A stretch of 7,052 nucleotides of DNA, taken from positions 1 through 7,052 of the forward strand of contig RZYK01000100.1 in the NCBI GenBank assembly GCA_009930355.1. The letters are read 5' to 3'. The notes beneath the pieces are model-generated. The model saw nothing but the letters and a program-made list of their open reading frames with translations. It was not told the DNA's origin and did no database searches. Below are positions 5,399 through 7,052 of the stretch, piece after piece. Within the stretch, counting starts at the first letter, position 1. Every line of letters starts with the position of its first letter. The DNA is from Campylobacterota bacterium (GTDB lineage: Bacteria > Campylobacterota > Campylobacteria > Campylobacterales > Sulfurospirillaceae). A program made the translations under genes and the position numbers.

Positions 5399-7052
5399 TT
5401 ACTCCTTATACTCAAGCATCATGTTATACAATGTTCCACCTGCTGGAACCATTGGTAAAACATTTTCAAAACGATCAACGTTAACATCAATCATACAAAT
5501 GGTGTTTGAAGCCACTGCCTCTTCAAGCGCTTTATCAAACTCTTCTTTTGTTTTAACCCTAAAACCTCTTCCTCCAAAACTCTCAACCAATTTAACAAAA
5601 TCAGGTTGCATGGTCAAATCTGTGGATGAGTAACGTTTATCATAGAAAAAGGTTTGCCATTGACGCACCATGCCTAAGAACTGGTTATTTAAAATAATAT
5701 TGATGACAGGAATTTGACTCTCAACAGCAGTCATAAGTTCTTGAATGTTCATCAAAATAGAACCGTCGCCTGTAAAGTTAATAACCGTCTTCTCAGGCAT
5801 AGCTACTTTCGCACCCAACGCTGCTGGAAGTCCATATCCCATCGTTCCTAAACCACCGCTGGTAAGCCATTGCCTTGGATAAGAAAAAGGATAAAACTGT
5901 GCTGACCACATTTGGTGTTGTCCAACATCGGTACAAATAAGAGCTTTATCACCCAAAAGCTCACCCACACGCTCAATTGCCCATTGCGGTTTAATTACTT
6001 CATTTGAATCTTCATATTTGAGTGGATGAATCTCATTGTAACGATTTAAAAGATCGCGCCATGGTTTGTATCTATCTGCTACAACATGCTCTTTGGCTAA
6101 AGGAATCATGCCTTCGATAACATTTTTCAAATCACCTACAATAGGATAATCAATGGGGACAATTTTCCCAATACTACTAGGGTCAATATCAATATGAATA
6201 ATTTTGGCATGTTTGGCGAATTCGCTGAGCTTTCCTGTAACCCTATCATCAAAACGTGAACCAAAAGCAATCATTAAATCAGCTTCACTCATTGCCATGT
6301 TGGCACTGTAGCAGCCGTGCATGCCTAGCATGCCTAGAAGCAGTGGATTTTCGTGACCCATAACACCCCGTGCCATTAAGGTTTCAACGGCTGGAATGCC
6401 ACAAATTTTAGCAAATTCTCTGACCTCTTCAGCGGCATTTGAATTGATTGCACCACCACCAATGTATAAAACAGGACGTTTTGATGCAACAATGGCTTCA
6501 ATTGCCTTCTTGATTTGACGAGGATTGCCTTTGTAGGTTGGTTTATACGTTTGCATTTTAATTTCAGATGGATAGGCAAAATGACCAATTTGAGCCGTAA
6601 CATCTTTGGGAATATCCACATGAACAGGGCCTGGTCTGCCACTACGTGCAATATAAAAGGCTTCCTTTAAAATACGTGGTAAATCTTTAACGTCTTTAAC
6701 TAAGTAATTATGTTTTACACACGGACGACTAATACCCACTGCATCAATCTCTTGAAACGCATCCGTTCCAATCATACTAATAGGAACTTGTCCGCTAATG
6801 ACCACCATAGGAATAGAATCCATATATGCCGTAGCTAAACCTGTAATAGCATTGGTAAAGCCAGGGCCACTCGTGACAAAAGCAACGCCTACTTCTCCAC
6901 TCGCTCTTGCATAGCCATCGGCTGCGTGAATAGCAGCTTGCTCGTGTCTGGTCAAAATATGTTTAAAATGGTTTTGTTTATACACTTCATCATAAACATT
7001 CATAATCGCACCACCAGGATAGCCAAAGACGACGCTGACATTCTCCTTACGT
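5399..7052 (-). CDS. ilvI: Acetolactate synthase large (catalytic) subunit, N-terminus cut by window edge
   Basis: Thiamine-diphosphate and FAD enzyme that condenses pyruvate with pyruvate or 2-oxobutyrate to 2-acetolactate or 2-aceto-2-hydroxybutyrate. The frame stays open to 7052. Sixteen codons before the ATG at 7001-7003 encode RKENVSVVFGYPGGAI, a conserved part of the family, so that ATG is internal and perhaps 13-16 residues are missing. Counting from it: catalytic Glu21 in RHEQAAIHAADG, TSGPGFTNA (44-52), the central FAD-binding domain with GSRFDDRVTGK (248-258), and the ThDP/Mg motif GDGSILMN (412-419) through ILNNQ (437-441). RQWQ (447-450) has the Trp that favours 2-oxobutyrate in E. 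coli isozymes. About 550 residues are visible, near the full family length. It heads the operon with ilvH and lpxD. Promoter and any leader are outside the window. Confidence 0.95.
   Translation of the reverse strand, partial: RKENVSVVFGYPGGAIMNVYDEVYKQNHFKHILTRHEQAAIHAADGYARASGEVGVAFVTSGPGFTNAITGLATAYMDSIPMVVISGQVPISMIGTDAFQEIDAVGISRPCVKHNYLVKDVKDLPRILKEAFYIARSGRPGPVHVDIPKDVTAQIGHFAYPSEIKMQTYKPTYKGNPRQIKKAIEAIVASKRPVLYIGGGAINSNAAEEVREFAKICGIPAVETLMARGVMGHENPLLLGMLGMHGCYSANMAMSEADLMIAFGSRFDDRVTGKLSEFAKHAKIIHIDIDPSSIGKIVPIDYPIVGDLKNVIEGMIPLAKEHVVADRYKPWRDLLNRYNEIHPLKYEDSNEVIKPQWAIERVGELLGDKALICTDVGQHQMWSAQFYPFSYPRQWLTSGGLGTMGYGLPAALGAKVAMPEKTVINFTGDGSILMNIQELMTAVESQIPVINIILNNQFLGMVRQWQTFFYDKRYSSTDLTMQPDFVKLVESFGGRGFRVKTKEEFDKALEEAVASNTICMIDVNVDRFENVLPMVPAGGTLYNMMLEYKE
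5402..5407 (-). promoter_or_regulatory. Ribosome binding site of ilvH inside the end of ilvI
   Basis: AAGGAG reads on the - strand six bases before the ilvH ATG at 5393-5395. It sits across the last two sense codons of ilvI, so ribosomes finishing ilvI stand on it. This would favour coupled production of the two subunits, which assemble together. Coupling is inferred from the layout. Confidence 0.75.

Noticed and set aside
5166..5633. 155-codon open frame on the + strand across ilvH and ilvI
   Set aside because: It is antisense to two well-supported genes and crosses their junction. The protein resembles nothing I know and there is no promoter or ribosome binding site evidence.
7001..7003. 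ATG as the start of the acetolactate synthase large subunit
   Set aside because: The frame continues to the window edge and the 16 codons before it encode the conserved VFGYPGGAI region, so the gene is cut by the edge and the ATG is internal.
7038..7050. AAGGAGAATG on the - strand, looking like a ribosome binding site and start
   Set aside because: The spacing between AAGGAG and ATG is about one base or none, and the ATG is out of frame with ilvI. It is coding sequence for Lys-Glu-Asn.
1..7052. Defence system, phage, insertion sequence, CRISPR array or tRNA
   Set aside because: No transposase, integrase, direct-repeat array or cloverleaf-like stretch was seen. The longest gap between genes is about 100 bases and is explained by a terminator and a promoter.

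Overview
The window is AT-rich with compact bacterial gene packing. It most likely comes from a Campylobacterota (epsilonproteobacterial) chromosome, and Sulfurospirillum or a close relative is my best guess. The evidence is protein-level resemblance, extended -10 promoters of the TGCTATAAT type preceded by T-rich sequence without a clear -35, and the gene order ilvI-ilvH-lpxD, which I recall from Campylobacter jejuni. The genus is inferred, since no search could be run. Every coding region looks intact and no mobile element, CRISPR array or RNA gene was seen. This is ordinary core-metabolism territory, not a defence or mobile island.

Left half, + strand (1-3659). The window opens inside speA (biosynthetic arginine decarboxylase, C-terminal 136 residues). 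speA overlaps cysE (serine O-acetyltransferase) by 8 bases. A 69-base gap with an extended -10 promoter leads to a class I aminotransferase of the aspartate type (aspC/aspB). This ends in a hairpin terminator. A second promoter with a very similar leader then drives an orphan GltD-like flavoprotein with an N-terminal double iron-sulfur cluster domain.

Middle (3660-3711). A perfect 19-bp hairpin flanked by A and T tracts lies between the convergent transcription units and should terminate from both sides.

Right half, - strand (7052 down to 3712). This is a tight operon: ilvI (acetolactate synthase large subunit, 5' end cut by the window edge), ilvH (its regulatory subunit), lpxD (lipid A biosynthesis acyltransferase) and an 81-residue protein of unknown function. 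The genes are 3 bases apart, overlapping by 1 base, and 14 bases apart. The operon promoter lies outside the window.

Functionally, most genes serve amino-acid metabolism: serine to O-acetylserine for cysteine, oxaloacetate/glutamate transamination, possible glutamate-synthase-like electron transfer, and the first common step of valine/leucine/isoleucine synthesis. Polyamine synthesis (speA) and outer-membrane lipid A assembly (lpxD) sit among them. The items most worth a second look are the unknown 81-residue protein, a homopolymer at the end of lpxD that could fuse the two reading frames, the partnerless GltD-like protein, and the non-canonical C-terminus of CysE.
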